Assembly: GCA_013397845.1 (NCBI GenBank) | Contig: VZTG01000491.1 | Location: forward strand, 1,419,673 to 1,483,672 | Reading direction: 5' to 3' | Source: Melanocharis versteri | Taxonomy: Eukaryota; Chordata; Aves; Passeriformes; Melanocharitidae | Length of the DNA stretch: 64,000 nucleotides | Shown: positions 49,035 through 59,889 of the stretch, piece after piece | Layout of the letters: every line of letters starts with the position of its first letter | Numbering within the stretch: position 1 is the stretch's first letter | Translations under genes and position numbers: made by a program | Notes under the pieces: generated by a model | What the model saw: the letters and a program-made list of their open reading frames with translations, nothing else | Databases searched by the model: none | Told to the model about the DNA's origin: nothing

Positions 49035-49525
49035 AAATCATAGAATCATAAAATTGTTTAGGTTGGAGAAGACCTCCGAGATCATTGAGTCCAACCATTA
49101 ACCCATCACTGCTAAGACCACCCTTAAACCATATCCCTGATCACCATATCTACACTTCTTCTAAACACCCCCAGGGATGGTGATTCCATCACTTCCCTGG
49201 GCTCCTATTCCAATGCCTGACCACCCTTTCGGCGGAGAAATTTTTCCTAATATCCAATCTAAAACTTGCCTGGTGCAACTTGAGGCTATTTCCTCTCATC
49301 CTGTCACTTGTTACCTGGGAAAAGAGGCTGACCTTCATCTAGCTACACCCTCCTTTCAGGGAGTTGTAGAGATCGACAAGGTCTCCCCCGAGCCTCCTTT
49401 TCTCCAGGCTTAGCACCCCCAGCTCCCTCAGCTGCTCCTCGTAGGATGTGTTTTCTAGACCCTTCACCAGCTTCACTGTCCTTCTCTGGACACACTCTAG
49501 CACCTCAATGTCCTTCTAGTACCGA
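49035..49525 (-). mobile_element. CR1 LINE 3' portion, - strand
   Basis: Left end reads ATCATAGAATCATAAAATTG, the reverse complement of the CR1 terminal repeat. It is followed by GGTTGGAGAAGACCTCCGAG, GATCATTGAGTCCAACCATT and further CR1 blocks through CCTTTTCTCCAGGCTTAGCA to CTCTGGACACACTCTAGCAC. The 5' truncation falls around 49520-49550, right at the border of a GC-rich minisatellite. Confidence 0.93.
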
Positions 49526-49554
49526 AAACAAGTACAAAACCGAAAGTAGAAAAC

Positions 49555-50010
49555 TGAGTCCGGTGTTGCTGGCTGGACCGGGGGTGCAAGCGCATCCCGG
49601 GCAGGGTGCGGGGTGCCCGGGGCGGTGCGGGAGCCAGCTCACCCCGGGCAGGGTGCGGGGTACTCGGAGCGGTGCGGGAGCCAGCTCACCCCGGGCAGGG
49701 TGCGGGGTACCCGGGGCGGTGCGGGAGCCAGCGCATCCCGGGCAGGGTGCGGGGTACCCGGAGCGGTGCGGGAGCCAGCTCACCCCGGGCAGGGTGCGGG
49801 GTACCCGGGGCGGTGCGGGAGCCGGCGCATCCCGAGCTGGCCGGGATAGGAAAGCAGGGAAAGCTCCGGGACATCCCCCGCTCCGCTGCGGGCGCTGCCG
49901 CCGCTTCCCATCGGCAGAGGGACCCCTCGGACCGGCCACGGGGAGCTGCCGGCCGGGGACGCATCACCCGCGCCCGGCAGGAGGGAGCCGACGTGGGAAA
50001 GACCTGTGGG
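49555..50010. other. CpG island-like block beside CR1
   Basis: Strongly GC- and CpG-rich from the end of the CR1 to about 50.0 kb. The left half is a 47-bp tandem repeat and the right half is unique (for example CTGCGGGCGCTGCCGCCGCT). It could be an orphan island with promoter activity for a non-coding RNA. Open frames span it in several frames on both strands, as expected from stop-codon depletion in GC-rich DNA. Confidence 0.6.
49597..49831 (+). repeat. 47-bp GC-rich minisatellite, five units
   Basis: Five units start at 49597, 49644, 49691, 49738 and 49785, each opening CCGGGCAGGGTGCGGGGT and continuing to GGTGCGGGAGCC. From unit to unit the middle alternates CGGGGCGG and CGGAGCGG, which hints at a 94-bp two-unit repeat. 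The spacing is exactly 47 each time, showing little divergence and recent expansion. Confidence 0.95.
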
Positions 50011-50380
50011 CGAAGGAAAAACGGATGAGACCGAAAGGAAACAGCGAATAATCAAGTTTTCCCCGTCACCTGCTGTTTGTTCAGCAGTTTTTGTTGACAA
50101 AGTGTCTGAAATTATCAAGGTAGAGGAGCCTTGATAAAACTAAGGCCTGTCGCTACCAAGGTTGTTCTGTAAGTGTTATCCATGATTTTGTGGGCCCTAA
50201 GACACAAATAGGGAGTGATTATGGGTTTAGGTGGATGCAGGGTGCAGGTTTCTTTGCTTAGAGAACAACATTTTCCTCTGCTATGCTGGCGCCTCAGCAA
50301 GTGCCATCCCTGTCTCCATCCTCTCCCTCCAAAAAAAAAAGGAAGAAATGTCCCATCGATGTCCTGGGAGTAATAAACAG

Positions 50381-50440
50381 AATCATAGAATCATTAAGGC
50401 TGGAAAAGATCTCTAAGATCATCAAGTCCAACCATTATCC
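50381..50440 (-). mobile_element. Short CR1 tail, - strand
   Basis: AATCATAGAATCATTAAGG, then CTGGAAAAGATCTCTAAGAT and CATCAAGTCCAACC, is the reversed CR1 3' end. Only about 60 bases are kept. Confidence 0.85.
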
Positions 50441-50444
50441 TACA

Positions 50445-53400
50445 TTAGCAATAGGAAAAAAAGCAGAGCAATCAAAGGGCATCTGCTGCATCCTAAGAAA
50501 CTGCTGGGCTTCACTATGCTAAAAGCCACAGTTATTAATGTAACAGATAATGGGGTTGATTTGAAACCTTTAGTGAAGTCAGCTGTAGCATTTCTTTTCA
50601 CCCCATCAAGGCTAAAATATGAATTGTGGGCTTGCAGAGAACAGTTTTCCTTCGAGGGAGTGCAGCTCCTGGTTTTGAAGGAGAACACAAACTCCCCAGC
50701 TTCAGCTCTCTCTGAGAATGGCCCTTTGGAGAGGAGTTTGCTGTGCAGCCTGAGGGCCACGTGCTTGGGCTGCTCCAAGAGCTCCCAGGGTACCCCTAGG
50801 AATTCTGCATCTGAAAATGCTTCAGAAAGTTCTTGTCTTTCCACTGTCCTTCAGAAACTGCCAGTTGGAGGGGGAAGAATTTTAAGTGCATTGATCAAGA
50901 TCTTTTCAAGGAGCCAAACACTTTTTTCAGTTTGTCACTCTTGCTTTTTGAGAAGGATTTCCTTGCTCTCATAATCACCAGCTGCAGTGTTAGGTGTTAG
51001 GTGTGCCTCGGAGATGCCAAATACAGCTGGACAGACCTGAAGATCTGAGGCTTTATACCCAGCTGAAGTGGAAGGACGGGTCCCTGCCCCAGCTGCTTGA
51101 GTCATCTGTATTCATCTGTGCTACAGTAATCCTTCCTGCAAAGCCAGCCATGTGCCTTTGGTACAGCTGCGTGACTAATCCTTAAGTAATCGTTTATTTG
51201 GGGAATGTCACCTCTGGGTGTGCAATTTATTGGTCCATAACAGTACATTTTGAAGGGGGCAGGTTGAAATAATCTAATTAGCATTTCCTGAAGGGGCATA
51301 GGACCCCTTCCCCTTTTCTCCTTGTTCCCAGCAGAGTACAAGGAGTACACGGTGTGCATGTGAAGAGATGGGAATCTGAGTTTCAAGGAGATGAGGGGTG
51401 TCTGAAGGCTGATTGCAGTGTGAAGGACAGACTTGGGAGGAAACACAGGGAAACACAATGTGGGAAAAGATGCTTTGCCTGGCTGCTGGAGCTGCCAGCT
51501 GTACAGCAGTGGAGTCCCAGAGTGCTTTTTGAAGATGTGGTGGGAGCCATAACACTGTGCCTTGCTGTGGGATGCTCTGTGGCTGGAGAATGCCCGGGCT
51601 GCTGTGTCTGAGGCCACATCATGGCCACGCTGTGCTAAGAGTTGTATGTGGCACAAACGTTTCTGGTACTCCTGAAATGTCCAGGTCATGACCCTCCAGG
51701 TGGAGAGTGCTCTAGTGCTGCTCCCTCAAGAGCTTTGGTGGGCTGGAGGAATGTTGCTGGGCCTAGATGTGTCTCTCCCGTTACAGGCTGGTATGCTGGG
51801 AAGGTCACAGCACAGCCAGCTAGTCTTTAAGGGTGCTAAGAAGTCTGACAGCTAGGAAGGATGTTGTACCTGGAGCCAAATCCCATCCCAGCAACCCCCA
51901 TGGAGTGAAGAACTTGCCTTCTCAAAGGCTGAATCCTGCACATAATGCTCCAACTTTCGTGTATTGCTTAACACCAGTGGAAAGAACATTTTCAGTCCAA
52001 ATTTCCTCCTGTTTTCTTACTTCATGTCTTTTTTTCTCCTCTTATAAGACAACTTAGGAACTCATCAGCTTGAAGAGGAGGGTGCTGGCAGTCCCTGGGG
52101 CTAGTTCCTTGCTCTGGCCTGAATCCCAAGACGTGATTTGAGTTGTTGATAGAACTCAGGAAAAATCCAGCCCATTGCAGGACTGGTTGCTATGGCATTT
52201 TTTAGATCACCATATCAGGAGCTATTGGTGCAAGGGTAACCTACATTCTGCTTTGTGTCTGATTAAAGCCTTTTTGACAGGAACTCTATGTGTTTGACAT
52301 GAATATGGATGATTTGGGCTTCACAAACCAGAAAAATCTTTATTTACCCAGTGGTGGTAAAGCGTAACTCCTGTGGGACAGCTTTGGGGTCCTTATGCCT
52401 TTTAAGGGATAAGTTAAAAATAAAGCTATTATTTATTCATCTGTTGCTTCCTTTGGCAATAATATTCATTGCTTATATTTTGGCATAGTGGGGAAGAATT
52501 TCTAGGTGAGGATTTTATTTAAAAAGTCAGAGGAAATGCTTCTAAAAAACCTGACTCCCACAAAATGAAGAGTGGGCTGTTGTTTTCCTCTAGTGTAAGA
52601 TAAAGAGATCAAAACTTGGCATTTCCAGACAAGGCTGAAGGTATGTTTCTGTCCTGCTCACTAAAAGCTGGAGATGGTCAATGGGTCATTGGTCAGTTGC
52701 CTCAGGTGCATTATATGTAAGACAACTTTGCTGACTTTCAGTCAACCTCCTTAACACTGCTGCAGTGAAGGAAAAAATAGCTGGTTCAAATGAGGACCAA
52801 AATCTGGATGTCTGGTTCCAAGAGGACTTTTAAGGCAATGCAAATGTTTCTTAAGGCTATTTTTTTGCATTCTAGTTCAAACTGCTCTCTAATCCTGTGT
52901 AGCATCTGGTGCTTCAGAGAAAGGAAGGGAAGAATGAAATGAAACCTCCCTGTAGACCCAGAAACATTCAAGTAAACTACAGTCTTTCTTTTCTTAAAAC
53001 AAGATTAGCAATCATTAAAAGGACAACTGACAGAAGAAGAGTGCAGGTCTGTGGTCATTTCCACGAAGTTATCAATACGTCCCTAGGCATGAAATCTTCA
53101 TTTTCAGTGCCTCCCATTAAAAAACAGCTCAGTGGGGTCATCCCGATGTCACTGATTACGTGCATTGGTTACTTTTCCCAGCTGATGCTATCACCTATTT
53201 TGACTTTGCCCTTTGGCTTGCCTTTGGCAGCTGAACTGTATTAACCACTGGCGGTATGAATCAGAGCGCAGGACTGACAGTCTCACAGCCACTCAGGCAA
53301 GCTGGGGATGTGCCGAATAAATAACCAAAGCTCCTAATGAGGCTGCAAAATGCTGGGGGCTTGCAGGGAACTTTCTTGCATTGTGGTTGTGTTACAGTTA

Positions 53401-53560
53401 TTTGAGAAGAAGAGGAAAAACATAATGTTTGTTACAGCAGAGAGGAAATCCAGCTAGAATATTTTAAGTCAAGTGATGAGCAGCTATGGTGCTGTTTAGA
53501 TTTTCTTGCCACATGGCTTATGATGTTCATTGTTTATGATAGTATTGTTGGAGCTGCAGT
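50445..53560. other. Intergenic DNA, no gene recognised
   Basis: No recognised exon, RNA or transposon. The open frames at 50.4-51.0 kb and 51.1-51.7 kb (up to 195 codons) have no family motif. Confidence 0.6.
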
Positions 53561-53565
53561 GGTAT

Positions 53566-53585
53566 GAAGAGAAGAGAAGAGAAGA
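53566..53585. repeat. (GAAGA)n microsatellite
   Basis: Four tandem GAAGA units. Confidence 0.8.
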
Positions 53586-54659
53586 ATGATTTTTAGAAGA
53601 AGTAAAAGATTTTAGTTGTAACAGAAGCCATTGCCTCTATTTAAACCCAGTTTTTTTCATTGTTTTCACATAGGTGTCCCACAGCTGCAGAGTGATTGTG
53701 CAAATTGCAAGCAGATCATCTGCTTTTTTTGGCTAGAAGGATTCCTCAATATAGCCTTTGAAAGGTATAGGCTTATCTCCTCCAGGAATTTCCATGTGTT
53801 AAAACATCAATTACCAGCTGGAACTTGTGGTAGCCTATTGACTGCCACAGGAGAGTGGAAAGAAAGGAGAGGCAGACCTCACATGTAGCACTGGGAACAA
53901 ATTGTCACAACCCTCAGCAACCTTCGCTGCTGGAACCTGCTGTCTGTTTTGTGGAGGGCAAATATGGTCAGGACTTGCTATAACAAACCACCCTTGAGCA
54001 CATCTTTCCTCATCTGGCCAGCCAGTTAATCCCTGCCTGTCCTCAGTTTTGTGCAATCTTGCTGTAAGTCATGGCCAGGGAAGGAGGAGAGAGGAGGAAG
54101 CTTGTCCTTTTCTGCCCTGTGCTGTAACATGTATTTCCAGCCCCTTTGTCTCTCTCCCCACCCAGAAATAAAGGGGAGGGGGGAAAACCTGATTTGATAG
54201 AGGTAACTGGAAGAATTTGCCAGGTAAAAGCCTGTGGGACAGCAGGCACCCTTCATCAGTTCTCTGCAGGAGCTCCTTATCACATTTTGTGTATTTTTGA
54301 GAATCCTTTCCTCTTCCCCCATCTTTCAAAATGATGAGTTTGGAATTTTTCAGCCCCCCTTTAAAAAATCCCCAAACAATCACGTGTGCTATATGGTCTC
54401 TTCTCTCAGCCTCTTTAGTTTTGCAGAATTTTGCTTCAGTCACATGGACCATGGTCCCTCCTCAGCCACCCTGCTCGGAGCCTGCCAGTGCTGCGACTGC
54501 TAAATTCACCTAGCTGCCTCCATGTGTTGGGAGGGATGGAGGACATAGCACATGGGACACCCTTTGTCCCTCCCAGCCCTGGCCTCAAAGGACTATTTTG
54601 CCTGGCTGATCCAGGGCATGTTGCCTTTGGGAACAGCTTTCAGAGCCCAGACAAGTGAG

Positions 54660-55110
54660 GCAGAGCTACCAATCACTTTAAAATCCTCCGGCACCTTATG
54701 CAGAAGTCAATTCATTATGCCCCAGCCTCAAAATCATTAGTCAGCAGTGGCCATTTTTTTCAATTATGGGGTTTAAGGGATTATTGTGAGTCATTACCCT
54801 GAGGTATTAATAGCTGCATTGCTTCTGAAACGATTCAGGTAAGGAGGTGGTGCAGCAGCTGCACCCAGGGCAGCAGGGAGCTGGGAGCATGACCTTTTCT
54901 TTTAGTCTCTAGAGCAGAACTGAAAGGAAAACATGCCCTTCTGTTAAAAATTCAACTCATTCCACAAGCTTTTCACTTTGTCTCTCGAGGGGTCAATTAA
55001 AGCTTCACGGTCTTTCCTGCCACACTGGCAAAAAAAGATCTTCATCTCCCCTTCCTTTGATTAACTATGTTGTTATAAACAGACGATGCAGCACAAGCAG
55101 GGGAAACTAA
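54660..55110. promoter_or_regulatory. Candidate conserved non-coding block
   Basis: Non-repetitive, with motifs common in developmental enhancers: TCAATTATGGGG, GAGGTATTAATAGC, TCAATTAAAGC, TTGATTAACTATG. No coding sense. Conservation is unverified. Confidence 0.22.
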
Positions 55111-55714
55111 TATGCCTTCCCCCCAGCCAAAGTCCTTGTAAATGAATCCATTAATTTGAACCAGGGCACCCCTGTGCTTGAAAAGGTGCAAAGCTGGCAC
55201 ACAGCTAAAATCCTGCTGAAGTCTAGGTGTTGTGGGGGCAAGTGGCCTCAGTTATGGAAGCCACCCCTGCATACACAGACTTCACACATGCGCCTGGGCA
55301 TGAGCTTGCTGAAGTGGTTTGCTGCAGATCCTTCCCCCAGTTTGGCCTCTTAGTTCCACAAAAAAGATGCTCAGAGCAGGCATTTAAATTTTTATGAAGT
55401 GCTTGCTTTATTATCTTAATAAATCCTTGTTTGGTTTGCAGAATGCATCCCCATTGAAGTTAAGAGTTTATATGAAAATTAAAACGGCACTATATCTTCT
55501 TAATTAGACAAATGTATAGATAAAAAGAAACAAATGTCAGTTGGCAGTGGAATTTAGCTTTGCTGGGAGGGCTATTTAATATTTCTCTCTCAAGATGCTT
55601 GCAGAGGTTAATGCTGGTGCTGCAGGCATTCAAAGGGACAGCAAAACTGCCCCTTATCAGTAGGCAAAACACAGGCACAGTCCATTCTTCTGTGTTGTGA
55701 CTCTCATCTGTGCT

Positions 55715-55960
55715 GAATTATTTACTTCCAAAAATAAATTACATAATTGTTATCACATAAAAATTAAGCATATTTAATTTTTCACAGGTGAACAACCAAG
55801 GCTGAGCCCATGAAGCCTTTGCTCTGGCACATTATTTAAGGTACACTAACTTACAGGCTTAATTGGCGAAAAATGGTGGGAGAATATTGATCAATTAATT
55901 TTTTATTCAGATTGTTTTTGGCTTTCAGAAGCAAGACATTTAAGAAGCAGGTCATAATTA
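55715..55960. promoter_or_regulatory. AT-rich candidate enhancer
   Basis: Dense TAAT/ATTA cores (AAATTACATAATTG, CAATTAATTTTTTATT, TTAATTGGCG) around a TTTCACAGGTGAAC palindrome-like E-box (CAGGTG). Non-repetitive. Assignment is by composition only. Confidence 0.28.
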
Positions 55961-56029
55961 CTTCTTACATCTCCTAAAGGCTCCAGCTGTAAATCAAGGG
56001 GAGTCATCTGATGTTCTCTACAAGAGAGC

Positions 56030-56045
56030 TTTTTTTTTTTTTTTT
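56030..56045. repeat. Poly(T) run
   Basis: Sixteen consecutive T. No flanking retroposon body was recognised, so it is treated as a simple repeat. Confidence 0.9.
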
Positions 56046-57042
56046 GGAAAGAGACAGGAAGTAAAATTAAGCTGAATTGTGGGAATAGTTTTCTTCTGGC
56101 TCAGAGCTGGCTGCAGGGTGGATCTCAGGCTGCATTTGCTGTTTTAGCTACACATGCCAGAAGAATATCTGGTTCTCAGAATGAAATATAGTGGGAGAAG
56201 ACCGGGTTATAATGTAAATTCTTGCAGTTACTGGTTCTGATGTCCAGGGTTTTAGTAATGGGTTTTGTTCCGTGTAATAGGTTGGGATAAGTACTGTTTT
56301 GCAGCAGGTCTAGTGCAGCAGAGATGGACCTGGCTACAGGGCTCCTCATCTTCCTTCTTGGGACGAGGTGGATGGAGACTTGGCAGGAGGCATCAGGCTG
56401 GAGATGTCCTACCAAATGGTTCCAAGAGACTCAGTTTTACAAGGAGAGCACTGGCTTCATAACCCTGCCCTGAAGCGTGAAGAGACATGGCAAAGCTGTC
56501 ACTGCAGTGGCTGAAATAGGGGTAGAAAGCAGAGAACAAAAATGTAATACAGAGTTTAAAGATATCTTCTAAAAGAAGATCAGATACTTTCTGTTTTCTG
56601 TACAGTTTAAAACACTATTGTCAATGAACTCTGCTTAAAAGGTTTTTCGTCTTGACTTCTCATCCTTCTTTTAAAATTTTCTGAATTAGGGAATTTGTAC
56701 TGCTTCTAAATGGAGCATAACAGATTTGAAGAGATTTTCACACTTAGAGAATGAAACCAAGACCATCAAAACAAAATCCTTGATCGGGGCAGTGTTTTTG
56801 TCTAGCAGAAGTCGCAGGCAGGAAGTTCAATGCAGTCCTGGTACTGACAGGGTGAGAGGAGACCTGCAAATGTCACTGTGCTGTGGGGGGCATTGGTAAG
56901 TCATCAGTCTCGTGGGAACTGGGGCCAATTCCACAAGCACTGTGAATCTGGGGGCAGGGGTCACCAATCTGCCAGGCCTGGGTGCCCCTTGCTTTGGTGA
57001 CGAGTTCTGTCACTGCCAAGGGGTGAGCAGGGGCTGGTGACT

Positions 57043-57320
57043 GCTGTGCAGGACATGCTGCTGGGCTTGGATGTGCTGGGCTTGGATGTGCACTGCAGAG
57101 CTTTGTGCTGTGCAGGACATGCTGCTGGGCTCAGATGTGCTGGGCTCGGATGTGCACTACAGAGCTTTGTGCTGTGCAGGAGGTGCTGCTGGGCTCAGAT
57201 GTGCACTGCAGAGCTTTGTGCTGTGCAGGACGTGCTGCTGGGCTTGGATGTGCACTGCAGAGCTTTGTGCTGTGCAGGAGGTGCTGCTGGGCTCAGATGT
57301 GCACTGCAGAGCTTTGTGCT
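57043..57320 (+). repeat. 49-bp minisatellite with a longer first unit form
   Basis: Tandem units carry GCTGTGCAGGA, TGCTGCTGGGCT and GATGTGCACTGCAGAGCTTT. The GAGCTTTGTG landmark falls at 57098, 57162, 57211, 57260 and 57309, so spacings are 64, 49, 49 and 49. The first two units carry an extra 15-base internal copy of ATGTGCTGGGCTYGG. Three frames stay open through it, giving repetitive Cys/Leu-rich translations that are very unlikely to be real protein. Confidence 0.93.
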
Positions 57321-57651
57321 CCAGGAACTTTTTGCAGGCAAACAGCCCACCTCAAATTTTGTAGCACTGAGCTGTGGAGCTGGGGTGGGCAGGAACTGAG
57401 TATGTTTGCTGCCTGGGTTATCCAACCTTCATCTCCCCTGGGAAAGGCAGGATGGAACCAGCAGGCTTCCTAGGGAGAATGGCCTTTTGGGGGAGATATC
57501 CTCTCCTAGGCACACAGCAGCAGCCATGGATGCCAAGATGATCTTTGCCTTTTCTTTTATATACCTTTTACATAGCTTTAGGTATCCACAAGTATTAGCA
57601 TGCATACTTGTAATTCTTTAAGTCTGATAACTTAGCGTAGTCCTAGTATTC

Positions 57652-58034
57652 TGTTAGGCCAGGAGACCAAACACCCCAGAAGCTGCATAGCCAGGAGACC
57701 AAACATCCTACTATCTTGGGGAGCCAAGGTCCCCTTCTAGAGCATATTCTGTAAACTAGAGATTCAGCCGATCCAGGGGGAAATTCTGTAAATGGGGAGA
57801 ATATCACACCANATCGCACCATTCACCCAAGCCCCATTATTGGGTACCCTTGTTAGATATGCTAATGTGTAAAGTCTATAAATTGCGTACACGATTTACC
57901 GTGGGTGTGCATTGCGAAGCGTTCCACCTTGGCGAAGTGGTGCACCTAAGGATCCGTATTAAAATACTGAGGTAAGCCCCTTGCCCCCTTAACCGTGTCT
58001 GGCTTTCATTTTCTAAGACCAGGAAAAGGCATCA
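57652..58034 (+). mobile_element. Probable solo retroviral LTR, edges uncertain
   Basis: The block has LTR architecture: a duplicated GCCAGGAGACCAAACA, a TATA box in GTCTATAAATTG near 57886, the GTGTGCATTGCGAAGCG segment typical of avian retroviral R/U5 regions, and a weak ATTAAA poly(A) signal near 57958, ending AAAAGGCATCA. The left edge could lie up to about 100 bases further out, and no target duplication was found. No tRNA primer site or gag-like sequence follows. An N sits at 57813. Confidence 0.55.
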
Positions 58035-58039
58035 CCATC

Positions 58040-59055
58040 GTTAGTTTTGTTGCGAGTGTATCTTCCAAATGGAAAGATCAATTCTGAATATTTTATGGCT
58101 TTAATTACACCACACTGCATGTGATGCAGAGAATGGGTTATTAGGCTGCTGGATGCTAATTTCCTTCTAGGATGAGGGTTTTTTTTTCCTTATTCTTTTC
58201 CTGCTGTAGATAGCAAAATATTGTATTCAAGGAGGAAAAAAATCATGGCTGCATTGAACTAGCAGTTAGGCTTAAAACAAGAGCTGGCAGAGCAAACGGT
58301 CACCACTCTTTTCCAATATGACTCTATAGCTGAGTTATCAGCAGCATTCGGATTTCAAAAGGCAGGGAAGGAATTATTTATCACAAAGTCATTCATATCT
58401 GCTGCCAGAGAGATTCTTCTGCAGTTCAATCAAAAAGTCCTGGGTTTTGACCTAACACCCAGGACACATGGATGGTGCTCAAGTGGGGAAAATCCAGGCC
58501 AGGGATGTTGCCTGGCCCTTCCATGCCCAGTTCAAAGAAAGAGACCAAGCTTGCTGCTGCAAGGTGCCACCAGGCTCACTCTTAGTAAGCACAGTCAAAG
58601 CCTGGGTGTTGGGGCTACGTGCAGGGCTGAGCTTCTACCAGTGAAACAACAGCAGTGATGTAGCAGCTTTCTCAGACAGGGTCTGGACTCTCTCTTCGTG
58701 CTATCTCAGCTCACCCGCAGGCAGGTCAGTCTGTCTATGCAGGGTCTGCAAGCCCTTGAAAAGCCAGGTCTAAGGAAGCAATCAAGACACTGTGAGGTCA
58801 AATCAGAACTCTGATGAAGAGTTTGTCTTTTCCCATCTGAGCCATCTGTCTGCCTCTCCCCTGCTATCTTTTACCGATCTTTCAAAGCCATTTATTTTGG
58901 CAGTCTGCACGATGACATGATACAGCAGAGGCTGTCTGCTCCAGGAAGTAATGACTTCAGATATTTCACTTTGCGTAGGGGTGCAAGAGGCCATTGCCCT
59001 CAGGTTGGATAGGTTGGACCATCATCGCATTAAATCTTATAAACGAAACAGGTTT
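58040..59055. other. Intergenic DNA, no gene recognised
   Basis: Nothing recognisable between the LTR and the next CR1. Confidence 0.6.
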
Positions 59056-59059
59056 GAAT

Positions 59060-59885
59060 AATAGAATCAGCAATTGTTTAGATTGAAGAAGACCTCTAAT
59101 ATCATGTCCAACCTTTAACGCAGCACGGCCAGGTCCACGACTAACTTGTCCCTGAGTGCCACACCTACACGTCTTTTAAATACCTCCAGGGGTGCTTACT
59201 CTACCATTTCCCTTGGCAGCCTGTTCCAGTGCCTGACAACCCTTTTGGTGAAGAATTTTTTCCTAATATCTGATCTAAACCTACCCTGATAATCTTAAGA
59301 CTTTGTCCTATTGCTTGTTACTTGGGAGAAGGGACCGAGCTAGATCGCACTACACCCTCCTTTTTCTGAGAGTTATAAGGTCTCCTCTGAGTCTTCTTTT
59401 CTCCAGGCTAAACAGCCCTGCCTGCCTCAGCTGCTTCTCACAGGACTTGTACTCCAGACCCTTCCCCAGCCCTGTTGCCCTTCTCTGGACACGCTCCAGC
59501 ACCTCAGTCTCTTTCTTGTAGTGAGGTGCCCAAAATTGAACCTGGTATTCAAGGTGTGGCCTCACTGGTGCTGAGCGTAGGGGCAATCACTGCTCCGCTC
59601 CAGCTGGATTTTCTGATCAACACCATTTCTGATACAGACCAGGTGCCATTGGTCTTCTCGGCCCCCTGGGCACACACTGGCTCATGTTCAGCTGCTGTTG
59701 ACCGGCACCTCCAGGTCCTTTTCCCCTGGACAGATTTCCAGCCACTCTGCCCCTAGACTGTGTGGGGTTGTGTGACCCAGGGGCAGGATCCTTCACTTCC
59801 CTTTGTTGAACCTCCTACAGTTGGCCTTGTCCCATCAATCCAGCCTGTCCAGATCCCTCTAGGCCGACTTCAACTTCGCAACTCC
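59060..59885 (-). mobile_element. CR1 LINE, 3' part of ORF2 and tail, - strand
   Basis: Left end ATAGAATCAGCAATTG is the diverged CR1 terminus. The following text matches CR1 blocks: TTCCAGTGCCTGACAACCC, AGAATTTTTTCCTAATATC, CTCTGGACACGCTCCAGCAC, CTGGGCACACACTGGCTCAT and CAGCCTGTCCAGATCCCTCT. About 825 bases are kept, the longest transposon copy in the window. It contains the degraded C-terminal end of the reverse-transcriptase frame. Confidence 0.93.
59350..59586 (-). pseudogene. CR1 ORF2 C-terminal remnant (reverse transcriptase region)
   Basis: The minus-strand frame includes HLEYQVQFWAPHYKKETEVL and, after a gap, LFSLEKRRLRGDLITL. These are hallmark C-terminal motifs of the CR1 non-LTR retrotransposon protein. 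Only this end is open; the catalytic RT and endonuclease domains are absent, so the copy is dead. Confidence 0.9.
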
Positions 59886-59889
59886 AAGG

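Noticed and set aside
49597..49831. CRISPR-like regular repeats
   Set aside because: Head-to-tail 47-bp units without unique spacers, in vertebrate DNA; it is a minisatellite.
49446..50051. 201-codon frame and antisense frames over the 47-bp repeat
   Set aside because: It starts inside CR1 and continues through a minisatellite whose 47-base period rotates the frame; a composition artefact.
51102..51689. 195-codon minus-strand open frame
   Set aside because: Low motif content and no splice or promoter context; likely chance.
57037..57473. Cys/Leu-rich repeat proteins in three frames
   Set aside because: All three frames are open because of the 49-bp tandem repeat; no start context or family match.
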